DNA of 64,000 bases from Polyangium fumosum (GCF_005144585.1 NZ_SSMQ01000003.1:124001-188000); one strand, 5' to 3'; counted from the first letter of the stretch, positions 26,239 to 34,660 are shown. Made by a program: numbers and translations. Notes: generated by a model not told the origin, from the letters alone.

Positions 26239-27304
26239 CGACGCCGAGGCGGCCGCGCGCGAGCGTCTCGGAGGGGCTCTCGCGGAAGTGCTTCCTGTAC
26301 TCGACGCTGAACCGCCCCGCGCTGCGGAAGCCCATCGCGGCGGCGACGTGCGCCGCGGTGGTCCCGGGTTCGGGGGCGAGGAGCATCTGGCGCGCCTGTT
26401 CGAGCCGCCGGAGCTTCAAAAACCCGATCGGCGTCATGCCCCGCGCCGCGCGAAACGCCGCCTGGAGCGAGCGGGCCGGCGCGCCCGCGGCGGCGACGAT
26501 GTCCGAGAGCCGGATCGCCTCGCCGGCGTGCGCCGCGATGTACTCCTCGGCCCGGCGCACGACCGCGGGGGCGACGCGCGGGGGCGGAAGCTCGAGCAGC
26601 CGCAAGCCGTCGTGGCGAGGAATGGTCACGAGCGCGGTGAGGAGCACGTCGAAGAGCCGCGGCCGGACGAACGGCGAGGCCGCGGGGCGCGCGATCTCCT
26701 CCCGGAGCAGCCGCACGATCCCGTGGAGCGTCGCGCCGTCGCCCGTGGTGAGATCCAGCTCGGGGTCGAAGGCGATCGGGCCGCGGTTCGCGTGGCCGGT
26801 GAGCATGGTGAAATGCGCATCGAGCGCGGCTCGCTCGATGGTGAGGGTCCGGCCCTTCGACCCCATGGGCAGCCGGAGGTTCGCCGGCCGCCCGGGAACG
26901 AAGAGCGCGGCCCGCGTTCCCGGAGCGATCAAAAGCCGCCGGCTCCGGATCTCCACCTCCCCGTCGCCGCTGCCTTCCCCGGCGAACACCAGCGCGTACC
27001 GATCGCCGAGGGCGGCTGCCTCGACCCGGCCGCCGAGGTCCCAATCCCCCGCCACGAACGTCACGGGCCCGGCCGAGGTCAGACCGAGATCACACCGGAA
27101 GGCGGTCCCTGCCAGGGGCCGGAGCGTCGCGCCCGGGTAGAGGCGGGAGAAGGCGGGGAGCAGTTCGTCGGGGTCGGTGGCGCGGACGTGGGCCTTCACG
27201 ACCAAGAGGGGCGCCTCTCCTCGACGAACCCCGAGCGCGGGCTCCCCTTCGCGGGGGATTGGCTGGCGCTGCACGAGTGCCGTGCCCGACTTGGAGGGAA
27301 CCAT
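26231..27304 (-). CDS. AraC-family transcriptional regulator 2
   Basis: The 357-residue paralogue of regulator 1 has a beta-rich N-terminal domain (ALGDRYALVFAGEGS...RRLLIAPGTRAALFVPG). The C-terminal HTH pair is RAEEYIAAHAGEAIRLSDIVAAAGAPARSLQAAFRAARGMTPIGFLKLRRLEQARQMLL...MGFRSAGRFSVEYRKHFRESPSETL. The two genes are in tandem and probably arose by duplication. No strong Shine-Dalgarno precedes ATG 27304. The effector is unknown. Either regulator, or both, could bind the half-site blocks nearby. Confidence 0.87.
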   Translation of the reverse strand: MVPSKSGTALVQRQPIPREGEPALGVRRGEAPLLVVKAHVRATDPDELLPAFSRLYPGATLRPLAGTAFRCDLGLTSAGPVTFVAGDWDLGGRVEAAALGDRYALVFAGEGSGDGEVEIRSRRLLIAPGTRAALFVPGRPANLRLPMGSKGRTLTIERAALDAHFTMLTGHANRGPIAFDPELDLTTGDGATLHGIVRLLREEIARPAASPFVRPRLFDVLLTALVTIPRHDGLRLLELPPPRVAPAVVRRAEEYIAAHAGEAIRLSDIVAAAGAPARSLQAAFRAARGMTPIGFLKLRRLEQARQMLLAPEPGTTAAHVAAAMGFRSAGRFSVEYRKHFRESPSETLARGRLGVAR

Positions 27305-27405
27305 GCACGGCCATGATCGCTCGGACCGGCACCGAAAAGCAAAGCGGGGGTGCTCACCGAGGCGAGGTCACGGCGGCGGCCCTCGGGCGCCCCACTCGCG
27401 CACGC

Positions 27406-27900
27406 CTATCCACGCGTTTCCGCGTCCCCGCCCCGCTCCGCCCCCCGCATGAGATGCCACGCGCTGAGCGGCACCATCACGAGCGCCACCAGATCCGTCG
27501 GATCCGCCAGGTTCCGGAACGCTCTTCCCCCCCCGAACGGCATATCCAGCACCCCGAGGAGCGCCCTGTGCACGCCCGTGAACGCAGGCCACGTCTTCAG
27601 CAGCGCGAAGTACGCCACGGTCACGCCGCACGAAACCCAGATTCCACGGCGCCCCACGCGCGGCCCCACGCGGGCACCACAAAGCCGCGCAAGCGCGAGC
27701 AGCCATTCCGCCACGGCCACCAGGAACACCGGCAAGAGAAAACAAATCGCCAGATCCGAGAGCTTGCCGCTCACCACCCCCGGGTGCCTGCGTCGCAACC
27801 AGAAGACATTCAATACAAGCGCTGCCCCCGCGAGCCACGACCACGGATGCAAAAGCGCCCGGCCCGGGACGTCGCCGCGCTCCCGGGGCTCAGAGCGCAC
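27406..27900 (-). CDS. Small membrane protein, hypothetical
   Basis: The 164-residue protein has about four membrane segments: WSWLAGAALVLNVFWL, LAICFLLPVFLVAVAEWLLALA, IWVSCGVTVAYFALLKTW and ALVMVPLSAWHLM. GTG 27900 is preferred because AGGAT sits about 9 bases upstream and it overlaps the end of the upstream gene by only 11 bases; an in-frame ATG at 27939 lacks a ribosome site. It is probably cotranscribed with the spermidine-synthase-like gene. Function is not recognised. Confidence 0.6.
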   Translation of the reverse strand: MRSEPRERGDVPGRALLHPWSWLAGAALVLNVFWLRRRHPGVVSGKLSDLAICFLLPVFLVAVAEWLLALARLCGARVGPRVGRRGIWVSCGVTVAYFALLKTWPAFTGVHRALLGVLDMPFGGGRAFRNLADPTDLVALVMVPLSAWHLMRGAERGGDAETRG

Positions 27901-29452
27901 GCCAGATGATCCTGTCCGTGAGCCACTCGACCGGCGCATGATCGTCGGTCAACACCGGCGTGCTCGCAGGAAAGGACGCCGGCTGCATCGCGGCGTGGCG
28001 CCCGGCGAGATCCCGCAGCACGGTGGCCGTCCGCGCCGAGACCGAGAGCCCCGCGACCCCGACCGCCTCGGCGGGCGCGTGCACGGTCGCCACCAGGATC
28101 GTATTCGATCGCCCCGGCGGATCCGCCGCCTGCACGTGCGGAAAGACCTGCGCCATCGTACGCGCGAGCGCGTGCACCACGCCGCGCTCCTCGCCATGAC
28201 GGCCCGCATTCACCAGGAGCACGCCGCCCGGCGCGAGGCAACGCCGCGCCGCCGCGAAAAACTCCGTTGTCGCGAGCTGGAACGGCACGTACGGGAACTG
28301 GAACGCGTCGAGCACGATGACGTCCTTTTGCCCCGGCGCGCGCTGGGCCTCGGCTTCGAGGAAGGGGCGTGCGTCGTCGATGACGACCTCGACCCCCGGC
28401 AACTCGAACCCGAGCCATTTGCGGCCCGCCTCCACAACGGCCGCATCGAGCTCCACGCCCACCACCGACGCCGCCGGGTAGAGCCGCCGGAACACCTCCG
28501 CGGACGTACCGCCGCCGAGCCCCAGGAGCAGCACGCGCTCGGGGCTCGGCCGGGTCCCATAACTCGGCGCCATGGCGTAGTAGGCCCACACGTCGCGCAC
28601 GGGCAGCTCGCCGTCGAGGCGCGCGAACGATTGCACGGCAAACCCGTCATTGACCCGGATCTGCCGCTCGCCGCCCCGCTCGACCACCACGATGTGGTTA
28701 TGGAGCGACTCGCCGGCCCAGAGCAGCCGCCCATGCGCGGGCTTGGGCGGGGACAGCGGCGCGAAGGCGAGCGCCACGGTCAGCAATGAGGCCAAGACCC
28801 CGACGATCGTCTCCCGGCGCGCGCGGACGCGAACGCCGAACACCACGGCGCTCCCCGCGAGCAGCACCGCGGCCACGTCGAACGTCGCGCGTGTCCCCAG
28901 CCAAGGCAGCAGCACGAGCCCCGCGCCGAACGTGCCCACGAGGCTGCCGAGGGTCCCCATGGCCGAGAGCCGCCCCGCGAGGCGGCCGAGGTTTCCGGTG
29001 GTCTCGTTGCCGCCCGCATTGCCGGCCGCGTGCATCACGAGCGGGGGCAGCGCGCCCAGCGAGCCGATGGGGAGCGCAAGGGCGAGGGCCGTGAGGGCCG
29101 CGAGCAACCCGAGCGAGGCGGCGCTGCCCGCGCGGAAGCGCGCGAGGCTCGACGCGAGCACCCACGGCACCACGCGCGGCAGCGCCGCGAAGAGCAGCGC
29201 CGACAAGAGCATCAGCCGCACGATCCACCACGAGGCCGCGCCGCGCGCGCTGAGCCACCCGCCGAGCAGGCTCCCGAGCGCGAGGCTCCCGAGCACCGTG
29301 CCGATGAGCATCGCCCACGTCGTGGTGCTCGTCCCCAGGTGCGGCGCGAGCAGCCTGCCCGCGGCGATCTCGCCGTTCATCACGGCCGCGCCGCCGAGGA
29401 AGCTCAGCGCCATCCATGCGGCGAGCCCTTTCGGGTGCATACCTTCCGTCAT
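27890..29452 (-). CDS. Membrane-fused spermidine synthase-like protein
   Basis: The 520-residue protein has an N-terminal half of about seven hydrophobic segments (LAAWMALSFLGGAAVMNGEIAAGRLLAP, TWAMLIGTVLGSLALGSLLGGWLS, and so on). The C-terminal aminopropyltransferase-like domain includes RVLLLGLGGGTSAEVFRRLYPAASVVGVELD and VIDDARPFL. Such fusions are common in myxobacteria and other bacteria. Polyamine synthesis is not proven for them, and the substrate-binding residues here are degenerate. ATG 29452 overlaps the upstream stop as ATGA, indicating translational coupling in a three-gene operon with 29449-29985 and 27406-27900. Confidence 0.78.
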   Translation of the reverse strand: MTEGMHPKGLAAWMALSFLGGAAVMNGEIAAGRLLAPHLGTSTTTWAMLIGTVLGSLALGSLLGGWLSARGAASWWIVRLMLLSALLFAALPRVVPWVLASSLARFRAGSAASLGLLAALTALALALPIGSLGALPPLVMHAAGNAGGNETTGNLGRLAGRLSAMGTLGSLVGTFGAGLVLLPWLGTRATFDVAAVLLAGSAVVFGVRVRARRETIVGVLASLLTVALAFAPLSPPKPAHGRLLWAGESLHNHIVVVERGGERQIRVNDGFAVQSFARLDGELPVRDVWAYYAMAPSYGTRPSPERVLLLGLGGGTSAEVFRRLYPAASVVGVELDAAVVEAGRKWLGFELPGVEVVIDDARPFLEAEAQRAPGQKDVIVLDAFQFPYVPFQLATTEFFAAARRCLAPGGVLLVNAGRHGEERGVVHALARTMAQVFPHVQAADPPGRSNTILVATVHAPAEAVGVAGLSVSARTATVLRDLAGRHAAMQPASFPASTPVLTDDHAPVEWLTDRIIWRAL

Positions 29453-29985
29453 TTCACGGCCGTGAGGCGCACCGTGCACGTGCCGGCGTTGTCACCCGTG
29501 CCGTCGTCGACGAGGCAATGCACGTCCTTCCCGACCTCCGTCCTCAATTGGACCTTGCACGTGACCACAACGCCGGGCGCCCCTCCGCCGCCCGCACCCC
29601 CGCCGCCCCCAGCGCCGCCGCCGCCGCCTCCGCCGCCCGTCGCCCCGGTCGCAAAGGCCGGGAGATTCAGGGTGACGCCCGTGCTCACGAACGGCTCGTC
29701 CTCACCGCTGCACGAACCGACCACGCCCCCGGAGACCGGAGCGACGTCGCCCGAGACCTTGGTGACCGATAGGCTCGCCACATCCGCGCTCACGCCCACC
29801 TGCATGGAGCCCTGGATGCGGATGCGACCGCTGAGGGTACCGCCGCAGGTCGTGGTGATGTCGAAGGTGCGGTCGAAGGACGACTGCGCGCACTGCTCCT
29901 CTGCGCTGTCGGCGAGGAGCAGCGCGAAGAGGCCCGCTGTGGCGAGGAGGCTCAGGGGACGACGAACGGTGCGAAACAGGTTCAT
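29449..29985 (-). CDS. Secreted Gly-rich hypothetical protein
   Basis: The 178-residue protein has a Sec signal peptide (RPLSLLATAGLFALLLADSA). A compact domain with cysteines follows (CAQSSFDRTFDITTTCGGTLSGRIRIQGSMQVGV), then a polyglycine/alanine stretch. The end is VTCKVQLRTEVGKDVHCLVDDGTGDNAGTCTVRLTA. Four or more Cys suggest disulfides in the envelope. GGAG precedes ATG 29985 well. Function is unknown. Its stop overlaps the next gene's ATG. Confidence 0.6.
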   Translation of the reverse strand: MNLFRTVRRPLSLLATAGLFALLLADSAEEQCAQSSFDRTFDITTTCGGTLSGRIRIQGSMQVGVSADVASLSVTKVSGDVAPVSGGVVGSCSGEDEPFVSTGVTLNLPAFATGATGGGGGGGGAGGGGGAGGGGAPGVVVTCKVQLRTEVGKDVHCLVDDGTGDNAGTCTVRLTAVK

Positions 29986-30251
29986 GGGGTCTCCAAGGAA
30001 AGCAAGGGGCCGCGCCCGTGCCCGGGGGGCGGGCCCGCGGCGCCGCGGCGACGATGCAAAATCCCAGCCTCCAGGGGAAGCAGGGGCGAACGCCGTGAAA
30101 ACGGGCCCCGCAGGTAGCTTCTGCCGGGGTCACGCGGGTCGCAGTGCTGACATTGCGGTCCGGGTCAAGAGCCCGCCAAGATAGGGTCGCAAGAAGGGGA
30201 GCCTGGGTCGGGACAGCTTGGGGTTCGAGGTACGACCGACGGGCGGGCATC

Positions 30252-30451
30252 CTGCAACCCTCTCCAGGACACGCGCAACGGTCTGCCAGGCAGACTGCGA
30301 CCCTCTCCAGGACACGCGCAACGGTCGGTCGGTCTCCTGCGACCCTCCTCCAAGACAGTCACAACCGTCTGGCGGGCCTCCTGCGACCCTCTCTCAAGAC
30401 AGTCGCAACCGTCTGGCGGTATCCTACGACACGCCTTCAGGGCGCTCGCAA
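30252..30451. repeat. Left half of a split 42-44-bp tandem array
   Basis: Units beginning CTGCGACC (or close variants) start at 30252, 30295, 30337, 30381 and 30424. The spacings are 43, 42, 44 and 43 bases. The fifth unit is cut after 28 bases at 30451, where the inverted repeat of the mobile element begins. The array continues at 39801. Upstream, 29986-30251 shows no gene, only GC-rich intergenic sequence. It is not coding, since the period is not a multiple of 3. Confidence 0.85.
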
Positions 30452-30466
30452 CGGCTTTGCCCTAGA
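30452..30466 (+). repeat. Left terminal inverted repeat
   Basis: CGGCTTTGCCCTAGA. Its exact reverse complement forms the right end at 39779-39793. The match stops at the 16th base. The target-site copy CTCGCAA lies immediately outside. Confidence 0.8.
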
Positions 30467-30544
30467 TCGGGCTTGTGAGGCAGCCTTCCGAGGCAGGTGA
30501 TCAGCTTTCAGGGCACCCGCGTCAACCTACACCGGCACCACGCC

Positions 30545-30572
30545 TTGACGGGCCTGAACGATCGGCTACCTT
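30545..30572 (+). promoter_or_regulatory. Possible promoter inside the left end of the element
   Basis: TTGACG (30545-30550), a 16-base spacer and TACCTT (30567-30572) resemble a sigma-70 promoter. The next gene starts at 30751, leaving a leader of about 170 bases. Sequence match only. Confidence 0.25.
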
Positions 30573-30750
30573 CGTCTCACGGACTTCTGTCCGTCGGCGT
30601 CCTCCAACGCCGGACCCAAGAGCCTCCCCCCGCGAGGCTCTCCCGAGGGTGAAGGGGCTTCGGTCTCGGAGGCGTCGCGTGTTCGACCCTGTTCGACCTG
30701 CGGCGAGACGGGTGCGGGGACTGCTCGACCGTAGGGGATAGGGCTCGAAC

Positions 30751-31293
30751 ATGACCCAGAAGAACGCGAAGAAGGCGGCTGCGCGCGCTCGTCAGGCCAC
30801 GCAGGGTGGCAAGTACCAGGCGAACCTCCGCATCGTGGGCGGAGGCGCCGGCAGCTCCCCGAAGCCGTGGACGTGCTCGAAGTGCAAGAAGCCGATTGCG
30901 GCGGGCGAAGGAAGCGTGGACGTGATGGACGCGGAGACCGGCGGCTCCCCCAGACGCCCCACGTCCTCGGAGCGGCGGCTCACGCCGGAGGCGATCGAAG
31001 AACGGCAGAAGCAGGGCAGGCCGACGCAGCCCCCGTTCGACGGCTTCAGTATCGGGGAGTTGGAGCGCAACCCCATCCAAATCGCGTTTGGCGCGTACCA
31101 CTTCGAGTGCGTCGAGAGCGCCGACATGGAGCCGTACTGGATCGCCGTGGAACGAGCGGAGACGCTCGAACAGTGGTGCCACTGGGTCCACCATCTCACG
31201 GAGAAGACGTGGATGGCCAAGGACGACATCGCCAGGATGCTCGCCTTCTGGTTCACGAACCGGGGCGAGGACATCTACCAGGTGCCGACCTGA
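30751..31293 (+). CDS. Hypothetical protein with a zinc-finger-like motif
   Basis: The 180-residue protein has a basic Ala/Lys/Gln-rich start (MTQKNAKKAAARARQATQGG). WTCSKCKKPI then gives a CxxC pair. The rest includes FGAYHFECVESADMEPYWIAVERAETLEQWCHWVHHLTEKTWMAKDDIARMLAFWF, where HxxC could complete a zinc site. This part looks globular and Trp-rich. I do not recognise a family. It is the first cargo gene of the mobile element and points inward. Confidence 0.55.
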   Translation: MTQKNAKKAAARARQATQGGKYQANLRIVGGGAGSSPKPWTCSKCKKPIAAGEGSVDVMDAETGGSPRRPTSSERRLTPEAIEERQKQGRPTQPPFDGFSIGELERNPIQIAFGAYHFECVESADMEPYWIAVERAETLEQWCHWVHHLTEKTWMAKDDIARMLAFWFTNRGEDIYQVPT

Positions 31294-31333
31294 CGGCCGC
31301 GCCAGCCAGAGTCACCAGCGACTTCTAGAGCCG

Positions 31334-31681
31334 CTAGGCGGCCCCGCCTTCGCCGAGACGCTGGGCGTTCACCGCCGTAATGATCGTCTCGTCCGGGAAG
31401 GAAACGATGAGCCAGAAGGCCGTCGAGCCGCTCTTCAGCTCCACGGCCGTGTCCTTGGCGGGCTTCGAGACCTTCTCGGCGAGAAACTTCGGCGCGGAAG
31501 GGTCGGCGAGAAGGCGCTCACGGACGTAAGCGGTAACGGGGTCTACTTCGACCTCCGTGTCAAAGTACAGCACGAGGTCGGTGGTGCCGAAGTGCTCGAC
31601 GGCCGCCCAGTAGGCTTCAAAGAGGCGATCGTCGATCAGGTTGTGCAGGCGCGCGTCGAGCTTCACGACCACGTTGTACAC
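31334..31681 (-). CDS. Hypothetical protein, mobile-element cargo
   Basis: The 115-residue protein runs MYNVVVKLDARLHNLIDDRLFEAYWAAVEHFGTTDLVLYFDTEVEVDPVTAYVRERL and ends in STAFWLIVSFPDETIITAVNAQRLGEGG. It appears to be a mixed alpha/beta fold without cysteine or catalytic motif. It is the last of a run of minus-strand genes that starts with the transposase and lies 13 bases after the preceding stop. Function is unknown. Confidence 0.5.
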   Translation of the reverse strand: MYNVVVKLDARLHNLIDDRLFEAYWAAVEHFGTTDLVLYFDTEVEVDPVTAYVRERLLADPSAPKFLAEKVSKPAKDTAVELKSGSTAFWLIVSFPDETIITAVNAQRLGEGGAA

Positions 31682-31694
31682 CGGCTTCCGTTCG

Positions 31695-31991
31695 CTAGCG
31701 ACCCGGTGTAGCGGTCAGTTTGGGGGATTCGCCGCAGCCGGCAGGATCACCGGGCTCCGGAGGCGCAGCGGCGTCGATCCGGGCTTCCAATACGCGTATG
31801 TTCTTGAGCATCTCGCTCCGCAGGAAATCGCGGGAGTGAACGCGCTTGCTCGATGTCGCGTCCTCGGTAAGCCTTCGGAGGCTCGCTACGACGGGACGAA
31901 GTTCGCCTGCGTAGGCCGCCAGCGCGGCCGGGTCGGTCGTCTCGACGGGGCGGTGCAACCGTTCCCGTTCCCTCACACGGGAGCGGGTCAT
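31695..31991 (-). CDS. Small helical hypothetical protein
   Basis: The 98-residue protein is mostly helical (ALAAYAGELRPVVASLRRLTEDATSSKRVHSRDFLRSEMLKNIRVLEARIDAAAPP) with a Pro/Gly-rich tail. Its ATG overlaps the stop of the HTH gene upstream as ATGA, so translation is coupled. It may be a partner of that regulator. No family is recognised. Confidence 0.5.
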   Translation of the reverse strand: MTRSRVRERERLHRPVETTDPAALAAYAGELRPVVASLRRLTEDATSSKRVHSRDFLRSEMLKNIRVLEARIDAAAPPEPGDPAGCGESPKLTATPGR

Positions 31992-32299
31992 GCCGCCCTC
32001 CCGATGATGATAGGCGCCACGATGAGCTTGCCGCCGAGGAGCACTTCGACGGGGACGTTCGCCACGGCGGCCAAGCGGATCGCGAAGGTCCCGGTCGGCC
32101 GGGCGCCCTTGGGGTTGGCGACACGCCGGACCGTGTTCGCTGGGACGCCGAGCATCGCGGCGAGACGATTGAAGCTGCCAAAGGCCCGGCGGAGCTTGCG
32201 GACAGCGACACGGACGGCCTTGGCTTCCTCGTCGGAGAGCTTCAGCGCATCGGAGCGGCGGCGTCGCTGCTCGGGTGAAGACTTGTGGTTGAGTTCCAT
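31988..32299 (-). CDS. Small HTH (XRE-like) DNA-binding protein
   Basis: The 103-residue protein has SDEEAKAVRVAVRKLRRAFGSFNRLAAMLGVPANTVRRVANPKGARPTGTFAIRLAAVANVPVEVLLGG. This follows the XRE helix-turn-helix layout with a recognition helix around PANTVRRVAN. It resembles the XRE/zinc-ribbon protein downstream of the transposase in its general plan. A cluster of TGGATG repeats lies just upstream and could be its operator. Confidence 0.6.
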   Translation of the reverse strand: MELNHKSSPEQRRRRSDALKLSDEEAKAVRVAVRKLRRAFGSFNRLAAMLGVPANTVRRVANPKGARPTGTFAIRLAAVANVPVEVLLGGKLIVAPIIIGRAA

Positions 32300-32308
32300 G
32301 CCCCCGGT

Positions 32309-32394
32309 TGGATGGTATTTCCGTCCGCCGCGGGAGATGGTTTTTCTTGGCCTAGCACGTGGATGGTGGATGCTGGATGCCGGGCCCCTGGATG
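32309..32394. repeat. TGGATG repeat cluster
   Basis: TGGATG occurs at 32309, 32360, 32367, 32374 and 32389. Three copies are exactly 7 bases apart. The cluster lies in the 116-base gap between the exonuclease stop and the HTH gene start. It could be an operator for the small HTH protein. The function is a guess; the repetition is seen directly. Confidence 0.4.
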
Positions 32395-32415
32395 GTGAAC
32401 AATTCTGTCGGGAAT

Positions 32416-33165
32416 TCAGGCGGCGACCGGAATCCCTGCCCGCGGGATGAGCCGCTCCCGGTTGATCAGCGGGAGCAGAGGAGCCAGGCGAGGCTCGCCC
32501 TCGATCTTCGCCAGCAGCCCCTCCATGGCCTCCGTGTAGCCGGACGGCGCCAACTGCCCGCGGAGAAGCTGCACCCGGAGAAACAGCGCCGCCGTCTGCA
32601 CCACGTCCTGCATGCAATACGCCCGCACCTGCTCGATCTCCCCCGCGTCGATCATGGCTTGCACGTCGGCCCCATTGCAGTCGAGCTTCCCGGGCATGCC
32701 AATGAGCTTCGCGGCGAGATCGAGGGAGTAGGCTCTCGTCGCGCCGTAATCCGCGAGCAGATCCATCAGGTCGATGTGGCCCTCGGTGCTGTAGCGGTAG
32801 CGGGTGTCCCGCTGCTGGTAGTACCAGGGGAAAGCCAGCCCGTGATGGAGGCATCTCGCGACGACGACCGGAAGATCGAAGCCGCGCCCGTTCCAGGAAA
32901 TGAGAGTCGTCTCGACACCCTCGGAGAGCCTCACGTTCAAGAACGCGACCAGGGCCGCGAGGGAAGCGAACTCATCACGACCCTCGCCGACGATCCAGAC
33001 GCTCCGCAGCCGGCAGTCCGCATCAAGGAGCGCCGCGCCCATGACTGCGATCTTGTGGTAGGGCACCGCGGGGAAGCTATCGCTCCCGTCCTTCCGCTTC
33101 TTCGGCGGCGGGAGCGACGTGTCGTGCACCGTCTCCAGGTCGAGCACGAGGTACTGGCGATTCAT
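32416..33165 (-). CDS. PolB-like 3'-5' DEDDy exonuclease
   Basis: The 249-residue protein is an RNase H-fold exonuclease of the predicted PolB-like (DNA_pol_B_exo2) type. Exo I is YLVLDLETV near residue 5, Exo II is SWNGRGFDLPVVVARC near 90, and Exo III is VRAYCMQDVVQTAALFLR near 185 with the Y-x3-D spacing of DEDDy enzymes. HIDLMDLLADYGA and SLDLAAKLIGMPGK are also family blocks. It would remove nucleotides from DNA or RNA 3' ends. ATG 33165 overlaps the preceding stop as ATGA and has GGAGGTAGG just upstream, so it is coupled to the transposase operon. Confidence 0.85.
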   Translation of the reverse strand: MNRQYLVLDLETVHDTSLPPPKKRKDGSDSFPAVPYHKIAVMGAALLDADCRLRSVWIVGEGRDEFASLAALVAFLNVRLSEGVETTLISWNGRGFDLPVVVARCLHHGLAFPWYYQQRDTRYRYSTEGHIDLMDLLADYGATRAYSLDLAAKLIGMPGKLDCNGADVQAMIDAGEIEQVRAYCMQDVVQTAALFLRVQLLRGQLAPSGYTEAMEGLLAKIEGEPRLAPLLPLINRERLIPRAGIPVAA

Positions 33166-33434
33166 TGGCCTACCTCCTGCTGGTGACCGCAGTAAGGGCA
33201 CGTCCCCGGCGGCGGGAAGTTCCCGCGGAGGAGATCATCGACCCCCACGTTGACGAGCTTGGAGATCCTAATGGCCAAGCTCGCGCTCACCGTCTTCCCG
33301 TTCGCCACGTGCGCGATCGTCGCCTCCTTGAAGCGGAGGGCCTTCGCCAGCGAAGCCCACCCGCCGAAGCGAAGGCGAAGGAACTGCAAGGCGGCCCGGA
33401 CGTGCGCCTCCTCCTGGTTCGTGAGATCGTTCAT
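33162..33434 (-). CDS. Small XRE-type HTH protein with C-terminal zinc ribbon
   Basis: The 90-residue protein has an HTH-like body (FGGWASLAKALRFKEATIAHVANGKTVSASLAIRISKLVNVGVDDLLRGNF) followed by CPYCGH, half of a zinc ribbon. It overlaps the transposase stop (ATGA at its start) and the exonuclease start (ATGA at its end), so three proteins are made from one coupled message. It could direct transposase or exonuclease to element DNA, or repress the operon. This is inference from gene order. Confidence 0.65.
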   Translation of the reverse strand: MNDLTNQEEAHVRAALQFLRLRFGGWASLAKALRFKEATIAHVANGKTVSASLAIRISKLVNVGVDDLLRGNFPPPGTCPYCGHQQEVGQ

Positions 33435-34660
33435 GCCACCCTCCCTTCCGTCGTCTTCTGCGCCCAGAACTGCGGGGCGATCCCCAACTCGTGGATCGAG
33501 TGCGCCACCATGACGATGTTGTGCGCGATGAGCTTGCAGTAGACCTCGTTGAACTGGGCCGTCTCCAGCCTCGACCGCAATGACGGCCCGAACTTCCGCT
33601 TCACAGCCGAGAAGACCGTCTCGGAGTTCGATCGCTTGTGGTAGTGCGCCAGAAACTCGTCGCGCTGGAAGCTGTAGAGGTGGAAGAGCTTCTTCCAGAT
33701 CGCCGGCCCGTCGCCCGCGATCGAGTTCTCCTTGAACGCGATGTACGGCGTCGCGCCCACCTTCTCGACGGCCTCGTAATTCGAGAACGAGAGGTAGCCC
33801 TTGTCGGCCGAGACCTCGCGCATGGTGAAGTTCTTCGCCGTTCGCTCGGTAAGCATCGGGAGCAGGGGCGAGTCGTGCTGGTTGCCGTGGGTCACCTCGG
33901 CCGCGGTGACGACGTGCGTCTTCACGCCAATCATGGCGTGCGCCTTCACCCACGCCTGCGTCTTCTTCTCCATCCCCCGCTCGTCGAACCAGCGGACGTA
34001 GTTGCACGTCGAGAACCCCGTCCCGTCGATCGCGAAGTCGGTCTCGACGGCCTGTAGAGGCATCGCCGACTGCTCGACCAGGCCGCGTAGAATCGGCGTC
34101 AGGTTCGCGTCCTCCATGTACCGGAAGACCGAGTTGTAGTGGGGCGCGCGCGTGAGTAGACCCTTCTGCTCGCATTCGCGGATATCCGTCGAGGCCCGGC
34201 GCCCCGAGACGGTGCTGTAGACCTTGGTCACCGCGGCGTAGACGACGTCGGCGAGCTGGAGTGCGGGCCGCCCCGTCTTCTTCGGCGCGGGCTGGACGAC
34301 CCCTTTGACCAAGTCGCGAAGGAGGATCTCGAAGCGCTCCTTCTCCGTCGTCTGCGCGGCGTTGTAGGCCGTCCAGTTCTGCTGGTACGTCGGCTTCTTC
34401 GTCTGCGTGACGAGCGTCGTTCCCTCGGGAACCTCCACGCGCCCCATCCGAATCTCGACGGCCCACACGTGTTTGCACGGCTGCCCGGTCGTCGCGTAAT
34501 CGGGGCACGTGCAGGTTCGAGCCTGGGCGTCGACGACATAGGAGCCGCCGTGCGACTGCGAGGGGACGAGGAAGAGGCCGGGCTTCAACTCGCGGATCTG
34601 CTTCGACTTCGCGAGCATGGCGCCTCGAATACGGCGCGGTTCGATCTGAGTCGCGTCCAT
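33431..34660 (-). CDS. IS4-type DDE transposase with N-terminal SWIM zinc finger
   Basis: The 409-residue protein starts with a SWIM finger: C50, C52, C62 and H64 in CTCPDYATTGQPCKHVWA. The catalytic core has D212 (AIDGTGF), D286 (SADKGYLS) and E347. The IS4-group Y-(2)-R-(3)-E-(6)-K signature is perfect: Y340, R343, E347 and K354 in YHKRSNSETVFSAVK. IS4-group enzymes typically make target duplications of about 9-12 bp, compatible with the element's flanks. ATG 34660 was chosen; GTG 34696 is an in-frame alternative. The gene lies well inside the 9.3-kb element and no closer inverted repeats were noticed around it. Confidence 0.88.
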   Translation of the reverse strand: MDATQIEPRRIRGAMLAKSKQIRELKPGLFLVPSQSHGGSYVVDAQARTCTCPDYATTGQPCKHVWAVEIRMGRVEVPEGTTLVTQTKKPTYQQNWTAYNAAQTTEKERFEILLRDLVKGVVQPAPKKTGRPALQLADVVYAAVTKVYSTVSGRRASTDIRECEQKGLLTRAPHYNSVFRYMEDANLTPILRGLVEQSAMPLQAVETDFAIDGTGFSTCNYVRWFDERGMEKKTQAWVKAHAMIGVKTHVVTAAEVTHGNQHDSPLLPMLTERTAKNFTMREVSADKGYLSFSNYEAVEKVGATPYIAFKENSIAGDGPAIWKKLFHLYSFQRDEFLAHYHKRSNSETVFSAVKRKFGPSLRSRLETAQFNEVYCKLIAHNIVMVAHSIHELGIAPQFWAQKTTEGRVA

